Below the pieces are notes generated by a model. It was not told the DNA's origin. It saw nothing but the letters and a program-made list of their open reading frames with translations, and searched no databases. DNA of 64,000 nucleotides from Hymenobacter amundsenii (GTDB lineage: Bacteria > Bacteroidota > Bacteroidia > Cytophagales > Hymenobacteraceae), in contig NZ_NIRR01000023.1 in assembly GCF_002204745.1 (NCBI RefSeq), positions 1 through 64,000 on the forward strand. Direction: 5' to 3'. The position numbers and the translations under genes are program-made. Shown in pieces: positions 41,272 through 48,416 of this stretch (the first letter of the stretch is position 1; every line of letters starts with the position of its first letter).

Positions 41272-42514
41272 TGCCGGCCAGGCCGAAGTCCGCAATTTCC
41301 TGGGCACGAACGTAGCTGCCCTCGAAGATTTCATTGAGGCCAACCAGCGCACCGATAAGGTGATGATTGTGGCCGGCCACTCGCCCGATTCGCTCGACCG
41401 CCACGACCCGCGCCTGGCCGACAAGCGCGTACGGGCCCTGCTTAACTACTACAAGAAGCGCGTCGATACCGATTCCTACCTCAACAAGGTCCGCGACATC
41501 GACTTCGAGACTGAAGCCTACCACCGCCGCTGGGACCTGTTCCTGAGTAAGGTGCAGCAGTCGGCCCTCAAGCCGGCCCAAATCGATTCGGTGGTGCTGC
41601 TCATCAACGACTCGCCCGGCACCTACGCCCAAAAGGAGCAGCGCCTGCACCAGCTCAGCTTCTACGACTACCTGGCCCAGTACATCTATCCGGTGATGCG
41701 CTTTGGCACGGTGGCCGTGCGCTACACCGCCCCCAAGCGCTACGACTCGGAGGTGTATCTGCTGTCGAAAAAGATTGTGGAGAAGCAGACCGAGGCCGAC
41801 GCCCTCACGCCCGAGGAGCTGCGCTACTCGGCCTCGCTCACGCCGTTGCTGGCCGAGAAGCAGCGCATTTACGAAACCGCTGTGGCCAACACCGGGGCCT
41901 GGCAGGCCTACTACAACCTAGGCGCGGTGCTGCTCATGCGCTCCGAGAAAGAAACCAACCCCAAAGTTATCCGGGCCTACCAGCGCCGGGCGGCGGTCAA
42001 CTTCACGCTGGCCGCCCACCGCAACCCCACGGCAGAGCTGTTCTACCGGGTGGCCAACGCCTACCACCAAGCCCACGACCACCTCGAAGCGCTCCAGAAC
42101 TACGATTACGCCATCAAGCTGGGGGGTACGCCGGCCATGCTGAGCAAGGTTTTCGCCGATAAAGCCGCCCTCGAAATCGAAATCGGCCAGCCCGATGAGG
42201 CCCTGCGCAGCTTGGGCTACAGCAACCCGCGCAGCTACCAGAACATCATGAACCGGGCGCTCATTTACCTGCTGAAGGGCAACTACCCCGGCGCGGCGGG
42301 CATCTACGAGGAAGCGTTGGCCCAACGCCCCCAAGACCCGCTGGTGCATTACTGCCTGGCCATCGTGGCCGCGCGCCAGCACAACGAACCCGCCGCCGCT
42401 CTGCACCTGCGCCACGCCGTCGAGCTTGACCGCACCTACGCCAATCGCGCCGTCGAGGACCTGGAATTCCGCGACTTCGCCCAGGGCAAGCCATTTTTGG
42501 AAGCGCTGCGGTAG
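41183..42514 (+). CDS. OmpA-like plus TPR protein, C-terminal half of a frameshifted gene
   Basis: Begins with an OmpA-like module (LPFYFDAGQAEVRN, MIVAGHSPDSLDRHDPRLADKRVRALLNYY), followed by at least four helical TPR repeats at about 215-440. Examples are AYYNLGAVLLMRSEKETNPK, AELFYRVANAYHQAHDHLEAL and VHYCLAIVAARQHNEPAAAL. It has no signal peptide of its own, since the lipoprotein signal is in the preceding frame. OmpA plus TPR lipoproteins are frequent in Bacteroidota envelopes and bind peptidoglycan. The GTG start given is only formal. Whether the frameshift is real or a sequencing error cannot be decided here. Confidence 0.75.
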   Translation: MLRQDTALLLLPEIVSNDRSGTRVLPFYFDAGQAEVRNFLGTNVAALEDFIEANQRTDKVMIVAGHSPDSLDRHDPRLADKRVRALLNYYKKRVDTDSYLNKVRDIDFETEAYHRRWDLFLSKVQQSALKPAQIDSVVLLINDSPGTYAQKEQRLHQLSFYDYLAQYIYPVMRFGTVAVRYTAPKRYDSEVYLLSKKIVEKQTEADALTPEELRYSASLTPLLAEKQRIYETAVANTGAWQAYYNLGAVLLMRSEKETNPKVIRAYQRRAAVNFTLAAHRNPTAELFYRVANAYHQAHDHLEALQNYDYAIKLGGTPAMLSKVFADKAALEIEIGQPDEALRSLGYSNPRSYQNIMNRALIYLLKGNYPGAAGIYEEALAQRPQDPLVHYCLAIVAARQHNEPAAALHLRHAVELDRTYANRAVEDLEFRDFAQGKPFLEALR

Positions 42515-42558
42515 CCGGTGAGGTGACGAATTCGATGTTCAGCAGCCCGGGATATTTC

Positions 42559-42888
42559 ATGCAGCATTTCCGATACGCTTTTCTAGCAGCCCCGCTCCTG
42601 AGCGGGTGCCTATCACACCGGGTACTATCGACCGAACCTGATGCGGCTCTCATGTTGAAGGTTGAGAATCGGCTGGTACTTTCTTCGCTGAATTCGGCCC
42701 AGCAGACCGCTATTTACAAGACCGTGCGTAGGGGAGACACGCTGCTCATTACGTACCGCCGAGGCCTTTTTGTACGGACCAATGCTAACACCGTCCTGCT
42801 GTCTGATGATGTTCGGTTCGTAAAGTGTGCTGGTCAGCTGTTCAGTGTGAAGCGGGCGACGGATGGGGTTATACTGGAGCGACGTTAG
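42559..42888 (+). CDS. small hypothetical lipoprotein
   Basis: Signal sequence MQHFRYAFLAAPLLSGC with lipobox LLSGC (Cys17), then about 92 residues without recognised domain. Two beta-prone stretches (TLLITYRRGLFVRTNANTVLL, FVKCAGQLFSVKRATDG) dominate. I start at this ATG because it forms the lipoprotein signal; the upstream start adds an unlikely tail. Codon use is visibly less GC-rich than in the flanking genes. It follows the TPR gene by about 40 nt and precedes another orphan. Confidence 0.6.
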   Translation: MQHFRYAFLAAPLLSGCLSHRVLSTEPDAALMLKVENRLVLSSLNSAQQTAIYKTVRRGDTLLITYRRGLFVRTNANTVLLSDDVRFVKCAGQLFSVKRATDGVILERR

Positions 42889-42939
42889 GGCGAAGCGCCG
42901 TTTCGGCATAATCATGCTCGCCAAACGACTAACACTGCC

Positions 42940-43368
42940 ATGGAACTGACAAACTTTAGAATTGGCGGCCAGTACATTGACTTGGAATGGGGCACCGATG
43001 GTTACGCTGACCTGCACAACGACTTCGACTTCACCAACCTGCAGTACGCCCCTGCTAATGCCCGGCTGCTTTTGGAGTGGACGAAGTCATCGGGTAAGTG
43101 GGCCAACAAGGTTCCTTATCAGAGTTTACGCTTGGTATTCGAGGGCGTATATTTTTTCAAAGTCAAAGCGCGCGACCCTGAATACCCGCTTTCAGAGGAC
43201 AAAACGCTTGCGCAAATCAGCCGCAACCCTCCGGAAGCTTGCGATGAATTTCAGAGTATGTATTTCAACGAAGACGCTCAGTCTCATTATGACCTCACGA
43301 TTGGGTTTCAAAGTGAGTGGGGCATCAAGGCAAATGCGGCTACCGTGCGCTTGGAACTTGAATCCTGA
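42940..43368 (+). CDS. hypothetical protein (142 aa), low-GC orphan
   Basis: Soluble protein, rich in aromatic and acidic residues (YIDLEWGTDGYADLHNDFDFTNLQYAP; LRLVFEGVYFFKVKARDPEYP; EFQSMYFNEDAQSHYDLTIGFQSEWG). It has no signal peptide, membrane segment or known motif. Its composition and size are like many polymorphic-toxin immunity proteins, but no toxin gene is adjacent, so this stays speculation. The DNA is clearly lower in GC than its neighbours, suggesting transfer. A terminator follows before pdhB. Confidence 0.6.
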   Translation: MELTNFRIGGQYIDLEWGTDGYADLHNDFDFTNLQYAPANARLLLEWTKSSGKWANKVPYQSLRLVFEGVYFFKVKARDPEYPLSEDKTLAQISRNPPEACDEFQSMYFNEDAQSHYDLTIGFQSEWGIKANAATVRLELES

Positions 43369-43408
43369 ACGGGTTTGCCCAACCGGCCGGCTCGTTGTAG
43401 CTTTACGC

Positions 43409-43430
43409 GCCGGCTTTGCGCCGGCTTTTT
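43409..43430 (+). terminator. terminator before the pyruvate dehydrogenase gene
   Basis: GCCGGC-TTTGC-GCCGGC followed by TTTTT. It would end transcription from the 142-residue hypothetical gene. Confidence 0.7.
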
Positions 43431-43462
43431 CCTGAACCGAACCTTTCGATTTTCTACCGATT

Positions 43463-44446
43463 ATGCGGACCATCCAATTCCGGGAAGCCCTGCGTGAAGC
43501 CATGAATGAGGAAATGCGCCGCGATGAGCGCGTGTTCCTCATGGGTGAAGAAGTGGCCGAGTACAACGGCGCCTACAAAGTAAGCCAGGGCATGCTCGAC
43601 GAATTCGGGCCGGAGCGCGTGATTGATACGCCGATTGCCGAGCTGGGCTTTGCCGGCATCGGGGTGGGCGCAGCTATCAACGGCCTGCTGCCAATCATCG
43701 AGTTCATGACCTTCAACTTCTCGTTGGTAGCCATCGACCAGGTGATTAACTCGGCCGCCAAAATCTACTCTATGTCGGGCGGGCAGTATTCCTGCCCCAT
43801 CGTGTTTCGCGGCCCCACCGGCAACGCCGGCATGCTGTCGAGCCAGCACTCCCAGAACTTCGAGAACTGGTTTGCCAACTGCCCCGGCCTCAAAGTAGTG
43901 GTGCCCTCGACGCCCTACGATGCCAAAGGCCTGCTGAAAAGCGCCATCCGCGACCCCGACCCGGTGATTTTCATGGAGTCGGAGCTGATGTACGGCGACA
44001 AGGGCGAAGTGCCCGAGGAGGAGTACCTCATCCCGATTGGCAAAGCCAACGTGGTGCGCGAAGGTGACGCGGTGACCCTCGTGAGCTTCGGTAAAATGAT
44101 GAAAGTGGCCCTCGAAGCTGCCGATGAGCTGGCCAAGGACGGCATCAAGGCCGAGGTAATCGACCTGCGCTCGGTGCGCCCCATCGACTACGACACCCTG
44201 ATTGAGTCGGTAAAGAAAACCAACCGCATGGTGGTGGTAGAAGAAGCCTGGCCCCTGGCCAGCATCAGCTCGGAGTTGGCCTACATGGTGCAGCGTCGCG
44301 CCTTCGACTACCTCGACGCCCCCGTGCTCCGCATCACCTGCATGGACGTGCCCCTGCCCTACGCCCCTACCCTCATCGAAGCCTCGCTGCCCAACGTGGC
44401 GCGCACGGTGAAAGCAGTGAAGGAAGTGCTCTACGTGAAGGGTTAA
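43463..44446 (+). CDS. pdhB: pyruvate dehydrogenase E1 component, beta subunit
   Basis: Beta subunit of the thiamine-diphosphate-dependent E1 enzyme that decarboxylates pyruvate for acetyl-CoA formation. MRTIQFREALREAMNEEMRRDERVFLMGEEVAEYNGAYKVS carries the Glu that activates thiamine (GEEVAEYNG). Further family blocks are DTPIAELGFAGIGVGAA, EFMTFNFSLVAIDQ, RGPTGNAGMLSSQHSQ and VVPSTPYDAKGLL. 327 residues is exact for the beta subunit. The alpha subunit, E2 and E3 genes are not adjacent, so the complex is encoded at several loci. A related branched-chain E1 beta is possible but less likely from the GEEVAEYNGAYKVSQGM block. Confidence 0.93.
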   Translation: MRTIQFREALREAMNEEMRRDERVFLMGEEVAEYNGAYKVSQGMLDEFGPERVIDTPIAELGFAGIGVGAAINGLLPIIEFMTFNFSLVAIDQVINSAAKIYSMSGGQYSCPIVFRGPTGNAGMLSSQHSQNFENWFANCPGLKVVVPSTPYDAKGLLKSAIRDPDPVIFMESELMYGDKGEVPEEEYLIPIGKANVVREGDAVTLVSFGKMMKVALEAADELAKDGIKAEVIDLRSVRPIDYDTLIESVKKTNRMVVVEEAWPLASISSELAYMVQRRAFDYLDAPVLRITCMDVPLPYAPTLIEASLPNVARTVKAVKEVLYVKG

Positions 44447-44499
44447 TCCTGGATGATGCAGATAAATTTGATTGCGCAGATGCTTTAAGGTCCGTGCAG

Positions 44500-44538
44500 C
44501 CAACAAAAAAGCCCGCTCGAAGCGGGCTTTTTTGTTGG
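44500..44538 (+). terminator. terminator after pdhB
   Basis: CCAACAAAAAAGCCCGCT pairs perfectly with AGCGGGCTTTTTTGTTGG across a 3-nt loop. The T-tract on both strands makes it bidirectional, serving the nitroreductase gene as well. Confidence 0.9.
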
Positions 44539-44610
44539 CGTTAATGTAGTGTTGTTGAGCGATTCGCAGCTCGAATCTGCGTTATCCATTTTATCTGCAA
44601 CATCTATGAT

Positions 44611-45288
44611 TTAGTACCACGCGCTGATATCAGCCAACGGCTTGCGCTCGATATCGGGCACCTGGGCGTCGGGGGCGGGGTAGCCGACGGGGATGAGCAG
44701 AAAGGGCCGCTCGTTTTTGGGGCGGTCGAGGAGCTTGGTAAGGAAATTCATGGGGCTGGGTGTGTGGGTGAGAGCCACGAGGCCAGCCTCGTGGATGGCG
44801 GCCAGCAGCAACCCCGCCGCCAGGCCCACCGACTCGTTCACGTAGTAGTTGTTGCGCGGGCTGCCGTCGGGGCGGGGCTCATAAATGCGGCGAAAAACGA
44901 TGATAAGCCAGGGTACGGTTTCGAGGAAGGGCTTCTGCCAGTCGGTACCGAGGGGCGCCAGATCTTCGAGCCACTCGGGAGGCATGCGGTGGCCATAGCT
45001 TTCCTTCTCTTCCTGTTCGGCGGCCACCCGAATCTGGCGCTTGAGGTCGGGGTTCTGCACGACGCAGAACGTCCAGGGCTGCTTGTGGGCGCCGCTGGGC
45101 GCGGTGCCGGCCGCCAGAATCAGGTGCTCGATAACGGCCCGCGGCACGTGCCGATTGGAGAAGTCGCGCACCGAGCGGCGCTGCGCCAGATGCTGGTAGA
45201 AGGCCTCGCTACGGCGTAGCAGTTCAGCTTCGGACACTTCCGGGCGCTGGTAGGCGCGGAACGGGTAAACGGGCGTTTCGGCAGACAT
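44611..45288 (-). CDS. nitroreductase-family flavoprotein (iodotyrosine-deiodinase-like clade)
   Basis: FMN-dependent oxidoreductase. RRSVRDFSNRHVP (FMN phosphate contact), APSGAHKQPWTFCVV, EEKESYGHRMPPEWLEDLAPLGTDWQKP and the late GLVALTHTPSPMNFL are the blocks seen in the IYD/BluB-like branch. The E-x-x-x-Y ... W-x-K lid is characteristic of iodotyrosine deiodinase relatives, which reduce halogenated phenols in animals and occur in bacteria with unclear substrates. 225 residues matches. The role here is inferred only. It shares a bidirectional terminator with pdhB. Confidence 0.85.
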   Translation of the reverse strand: MSAETPVYPFRAYQRPEVSEAELLRRSEAFYQHLAQRRSVRDFSNRHVPRAVIEHLILAAGTAPSGAHKQPWTFCVVQNPDLKRQIRVAAEQEEKESYGHRMPPEWLEDLAPLGTDWQKPFLETVPWLIIVFRRIYEPRPDGSPRNNYYVNESVGLAAGLLLAAIHEAGLVALTHTPSPMNFLTKLLDRPKNERPFLLIPVGYPAPDAQVPDIERKPLADISAWY

Positions 45289-45371
45289 AGAAGTAACGTA
45301 AACGGGAGCGTGGCGGCATATTTTGCGTACCTTTTCCCAAAGCTACCACCTTCTTCCCAGCTCCCCTCCCC

Positions 45372-45929
45372 ATGAATAACCGCCTGCACCTTCGCCTCGA
45401 ACACCTCGAACGCGCCACCACTCACCTGCTCGCCAGCGTGGAGGCACTCGGCGAACGGGCCACCCAATCGCCGGGGCCCGGGCAGTGGTCGGCCGCCCAG
45501 GTGGTGCAGCACTTGCTGGTCTCGGAAACGGGCATCGGGCAGTACATGGAAAAGAAGCTGCACGAAGCCGAAAAGCTCCAACATTCGGGCTTCAAGGCCT
45601 TCCTGAAGTCGCGGCTACTGCGGCTGGCGCTGCGGCTGCCCTTCACCCGCTTCAAAGTACCCAAGTACCTCGAACAGCTTACGCCAACAGAATTACCGCC
45701 ATTGCCCGAGCTAAAGGCCCAGTGGGAGGCTACCCGACGCCACCTCGAACACCTGCTCAACGAATATCCGGGCAACCTGCTAAGCCGGGCCATCTTCAAG
45801 CACCCCCGCTCCGGCATGCTCACCATCCATCAAACCCTCGATTTCATGCTCGACCACGTGCTGCACCACCAGAAACAGGTAGAGCGAATTGCGGCGAAGG
45901 TAGGAGCCGAAAGCAAGCAGGAAAAGTAG
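45372..45929 (+). CDS. DinB-family protein
   Basis: Four-helix-bundle metal-binding protein. WSAAQVVQHLLVSE carries the first metal His (about H47), and LDFMLDHVLHHQKQVERI carries the later His pair; these positions form the DinB triad. The family includes thiol transferases (bacillithiol or mycothiol dependent) and many uncharacterised members. No thiol pathway is seen here. Convergent with the thioesterase; a hairpin lies between them. Confidence 0.82.
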   Translation: MNNRLHLRLEHLERATTHLLASVEALGERATQSPGPGQWSAAQVVQHLLVSETGIGQYMEKKLHEAEKLQHSGFKAFLKSRLLRLALRLPFTRFKVPKYLEQLTPTELPPLPELKAQWEATRRHLEHLLNEYPGNLLSRAIFKHPRSGMLTIHQTLDFMLDHVLHHQKQVERIAAKVGAESKQEK

Positions 45930-45949
45930 CCCCTGCATCGCCCCAGTTA

Positions 45950-46030
45950 CCATCCCAATCAAAAAGGGCCTATCCGCAACTGCCCCCACGGTGGAGTAGC
46001 TGCAGGATGAACCCTTTCTTGGTTGGGATG
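45950..46030. terminator. bidirectional hairpin between DinB and thioesterase genes
   Basis: CCATCCCAATCAAAAAGGG pairs with CCCTTTCTTGGTTGGGATG, near-perfect over 19 nt, loop 43 nt. It sits between convergent genes. Confidence 0.65.
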
Positions 46031-46039
46031 ACGGTGGTT

Positions 46040-46501
46040 TTACCCCTGCTCGGCTTTTACCTTCACGACCAACTCCTGGTACGACTCGTGGTGCGGCAGT
46101 TGGCCCATAAGGTCCATAATTTCGGATGGTGGGGTAGTGAGCTTGCGGGTGCGCAAATCGAGCCAGGCCCCCTCCACGCTAACGGTGGCCGCCACCCGGC
46201 CATCGGGCTTGTAGAGCGTGTGCACGATGTTCCAACGGGCCCCATCGGGGCTCAGGCCCGCCAGCTCGCCCGTCACGCGCACGATTTCGTTGATGTGAAA
46301 CTCCTTCAGGAAGCGGGTATCCTCGCGGAAAAGAATGGGCCCCAGGCCGGCTTTGGCAAAGTAGCCCAACGTGAAGCCGCCGGCAGCCAGCAACTCGATG
46401 CGGTGCTGGGCGGCGTAATCGGTGTAGGCCGAATGGCGCATGTGGCCGTTGGGGTCCATATCGGCCCAGCGGGCCGTGTAGGTTCTCTCGAAAGCAGACA
46501 T
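46040..46501 (-). CDS. acyl-CoA thioesterase, 4HBT hot-dog family
   Basis: Hydrolyses acyl-CoA thioesters in the cytoplasm. The hot-dog helix begins with the catalytic-Asp motif ARWADMDPNGHMRHSAYTDY, and strands FREDTRFLKEFHINEIVRVTGEL and WNIVHTLYKPDGRVAATVSVEGAWLDL follow. 153 residues is normal for YbgC/4HBT proteins. The D-x-N-x-H form is typical of acyl-CoA thioesters with medium chains or aromatic acyls; the substrate is unknown. Short repeat words (GTTAGCTGTTAGCTGACAG) lie directly upstream of its start. Confidence 0.88.
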   Translation of the reverse strand: MSAFERTYTARWADMDPNGHMRHSAYTDYAAQHRIELLAAGGFTLGYFAKAGLGPILFREDTRFLKEFHINEIVRVTGELAGLSPDGARWNIVHTLYKPDGRVAATVSVEGAWLDLRTRKLTTPPSEIMDLMGQLPHHESYQELVVKVKAEQG

Positions 46502-46534
46502 AAAATGGTGTTTTGTTAGCTGTTAGCTGACAGC

Positions 46535-47269
46535 CTAAATCAACGTAAGACGAACGAGATACTGCTGCTGGTCGTCCTCTTCCAGAAATTCGACCTCGTA
46601 ACCGGCCGTCATGGCGGCGTCCTGCAGTAGGCTGGGGTCGGCGAAAATCCAGGGAAATTCGGGCCCTTGCAACTGGGCGTACTGCATGGTATAAGTGACC
46701 TCGCCGTAGTAAGGCCCGTTGAGGTTGAAAACCAGCGCGCCGTCTTCGTCCTCATAGAGGTAACTGATGTCGGAAGACGTGGCCAGAATCTGGCCGCCGG
46801 GGTTGAGCAGGCCTTTGGCATGGTGCAGGAACCGCTCCAGCCCGCCGAGCGTCCCCGTCAGGCCGATGCCGTTCATGAGCATGAGCAGCGTATCGAACCG
46901 CTCGCCCTGGGCCAGCGCGGGGTCGAACAGGTCGTGGCAGGCTACTTCGCGCACGCCGCGCTGCTGCATTACCTGCACCGCGCCCGGCGAAATATCCATG
47001 GCCTTTACCGAAAAACCGCGCTGCTGCAGTTCCAAGGCGTGGCAGCCGGCCCCGGCCCCCAGGTCGAGGACGCGGCCCCGGCACTCGTCCAGGGCAGTGC
47101 GCTCCATGTCGGGCATCTCCCAGAGCGAACGAAAAAAGTAGGCGGCCGGCAGCTCTTCCTCATCGGTAACAGAGCTGTGCACGGCCAGTATGGCACTCAG
47201 CTGGCCCTGTTCGTAGGCCAGCAGGGCTTGCCCCAGTGGGTCGGGGGCGGCGGTATCGGGGGTTGACAT
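46535..47269 (-). CDS. class I SAM-dependent methyltransferase
   Basis: Rossmann-fold methyltransferase with motif I VLDLGAGAGCHALEL, motif II VKAMDISPGAV and post-motif region FDTLLMLMNGIGL. A late Trp/Phe-rich end suggests a small-molecule substrate. The N-terminal YEQGQLSAILAVHSS lacks known features. I start at MSTPDTA: a promoter -7 element ends only four bases before this ATG, so a longer start at 47389 is ruled out if that promoter is used, and the message would be leaderless or nearly so. Confidence 0.85.
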   Translation of the reverse strand: MSTPDTAAPDPLGQALLAYEQGQLSAILAVHSSVTDEEELPAAYFFRSLWEMPDMERTALDECRGRVLDLGAGAGCHALELQQRGFSVKAMDISPGAVQVMQQRGVREVACHDLFDPALAQGERFDTLLMLMNGIGLTGTLGGLERFLHHAKGLLNPGGQILATSSDISYLYEDEDGALVFNLNGPYYGEVTYTMQYAQLQGPEFPWIFADPSLLQDAAMTAGYEVEFLEEDDQQQYLVRLTLI

Positions 47270-47273
47270 GGAG

Positions 47274-47281
47274 CAAAGATA
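47274..47281 (-). promoter_or_regulatory. TATCTTTG -7 element of the methyltransferase gene
   Basis: Exact TAnnTTTG on the minus strand. The last base is four positions from the ATG, so transcription would begin at or just inside the start codon. Confidence 0.5.
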
Positions 47282-47406
47282 CGCCTTACTCAAAGCCAAC
47301 GAAGAAAAGCCGTGGCGTCCTGTTCCCGAGCGGGCCGCGCAAGTTACCTTTCGACCCAGCCCCCGGCTTTTGCGTTGAACCGTTTTCACCCTTCATATCT
47401 CCTGCT

Positions 47407-47562
47407 TTGACTTACAAAAAGGGCCAGCTGCCCACCAAAATCTGCCTGACCTGCGGGCGGCCCTTCGAGTACCGCAAGAAGTGGCGCAACAGCTGGGACG
47501 AGGTAAAGTATTGCGGCGAAAAATGCCAGCGCAACCGCCCCCCGGCACCGTCCAAAACGTAA
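47407..47562 (+). CDS. DUF2256 domain protein (51 aa)
   Basis: A 51-residue zinc-ribbon-like protein. LTYKKGQLPTKICLTCGRPF followed by EYRKKWRNSWDEVKYCGEKC matches the DUF2256 pattern, with its C-x-x-C and C-x-x-x-C pairs. The gene has no ATG in frame; the TTG at the domain start is the best candidate, and 51 residues is the family's usual length. It is hidden in a longer open frame with unlikely upstream sequence. In other bacteria it often neighbours photolyase or cryptochrome genes, which are absent here. Confidence 0.8.
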   Translation: MTYKKGQLPTKICLTCGRPFEYRKKWRNSWDEVKYCGEKCQRNRPPAPSKT

Positions 47563-47631
47563 CCTGTGCATCCTTCGGGGGGTATCCTGCGTTCTGACAG
47601 GCTCCTTCCTTACCTTTTTCGCTTTCATTTT

Positions 47632-48009
47632 ATGGCCAGCAACCTCGACTACCTCGCTCCCGAACTCAAACCACTCGAAGAAAAAGTGCAGGCCTACCTG
47701 GAGTCCGAAAAAGACATGGCCCAGGCCGAAATAGCCGCTACGACCCTCACGCAGGGCCCGCCCGACCCTGCGGCGCCCATGCTTGAGCAACGCCCGGCAC
47801 CCGGCAGCTTCCCCGAACCCCTCGACGAGGCCGCCAATAAGCTGCAGAACCTGCGCGACGACCTGGCCGCTCAGCGCCAGGAAATCATTGCGATGCTCCC
47901 TGTACTCGATGAGTGGGTGAAAATAAACCTCGGCTACGGCCCGAGCCGGGTAGGCGCGTTCCGCGAAGCTGCTCCCGGCACCGGCTACGAGCTACGGGTA
48001 GTCATTTAA
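47632..48009 (+). CDS. hypothetical coiled-coil protein (125 aa)
   Basis: Small soluble protein. Two helical parts (LKPLEEKVQAYLESEKDMAQAEIAATTL and LDEAANKLQNLRDDLAAQRQEIIAMLPVLDEWV) are separated by a Pro-rich hinge, ending in a short beta tail (GYELRVVI). I do not recognise a family. The start ATG follows a T-rich stretch, and an upstream start would give an unlikely leader. It lies between the DUF2256 gene and a large inverted repeat. Confidence 0.55.
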   Translation: MASNLDYLAPELKPLEEKVQAYLESEKDMAQAEIAATTLTQGPPDPAAPMLEQRPAPGSFPEPLDEAANKLQNLRDDLAAQRQEIIAMLPVLDEWVKINLGYGPSRVGAFREAAPGTGYELRVVI

Positions 48010-48026
48010 GGAACCTACCTGCGGCT

Positions 48027-48100
48027 ACAGGCCCAATAAAGCGAGCGTATCGTGAGGCAGCAAGGCCGCTTCATGATACGCTCCGCTTTATTGGGCCTGT
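48027..48100. repeat. 29-30 nt inverted repeat after the hypothetical gene
   Basis: ACAGGCCCAATAAAGCG at 48027 pairs with CGCTTTATTGGGCCTGT ending at 48100. An inner part also pairs (AGCGTATCGTGA / TCATGATACGCT). One gap and one mismatch in about 30 nt; the loop is 15 nt. Confidence 0.8.
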
Positions 48101-48157
48101 ATATCATTCGGTGGAAGTGCGCAACGACCACGCGTAAACAACTGATTTGCTGTAAAA

Positions 48158-48190
48158 TAAAAAAGACTCCGACAATGCCGGAGCCCTTTT
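48158..48190 (+). terminator. weak hairpin with T-tract
   Basis: CTCCG-ACAATGC-CGGAG with A-tract before and CCCTTTT after. The remaining 230 nt up to the CHRD gene show no gene. Confidence 0.45.
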
Positions 48191-48416
48191 CCACAACCAA
48201 AACACCTAAAAAACTATTCTTTCAAAATCGATTAAAACAACTATCGGGCCAAAGCCTGAATAAACGTTATTCACAGATTTCGACGGAACGGTTCTAAGTG
48301 TCTACACGAATAAGAGGCGGCCGGACCTAGGGAAGGTTGCAGACCCGCCACACATTATTTTGGCAGCCGGCCGGGTAGCGAGCCTACCTCCTTTCCCTCA
48401 GCCGCTTACGAGCTAC

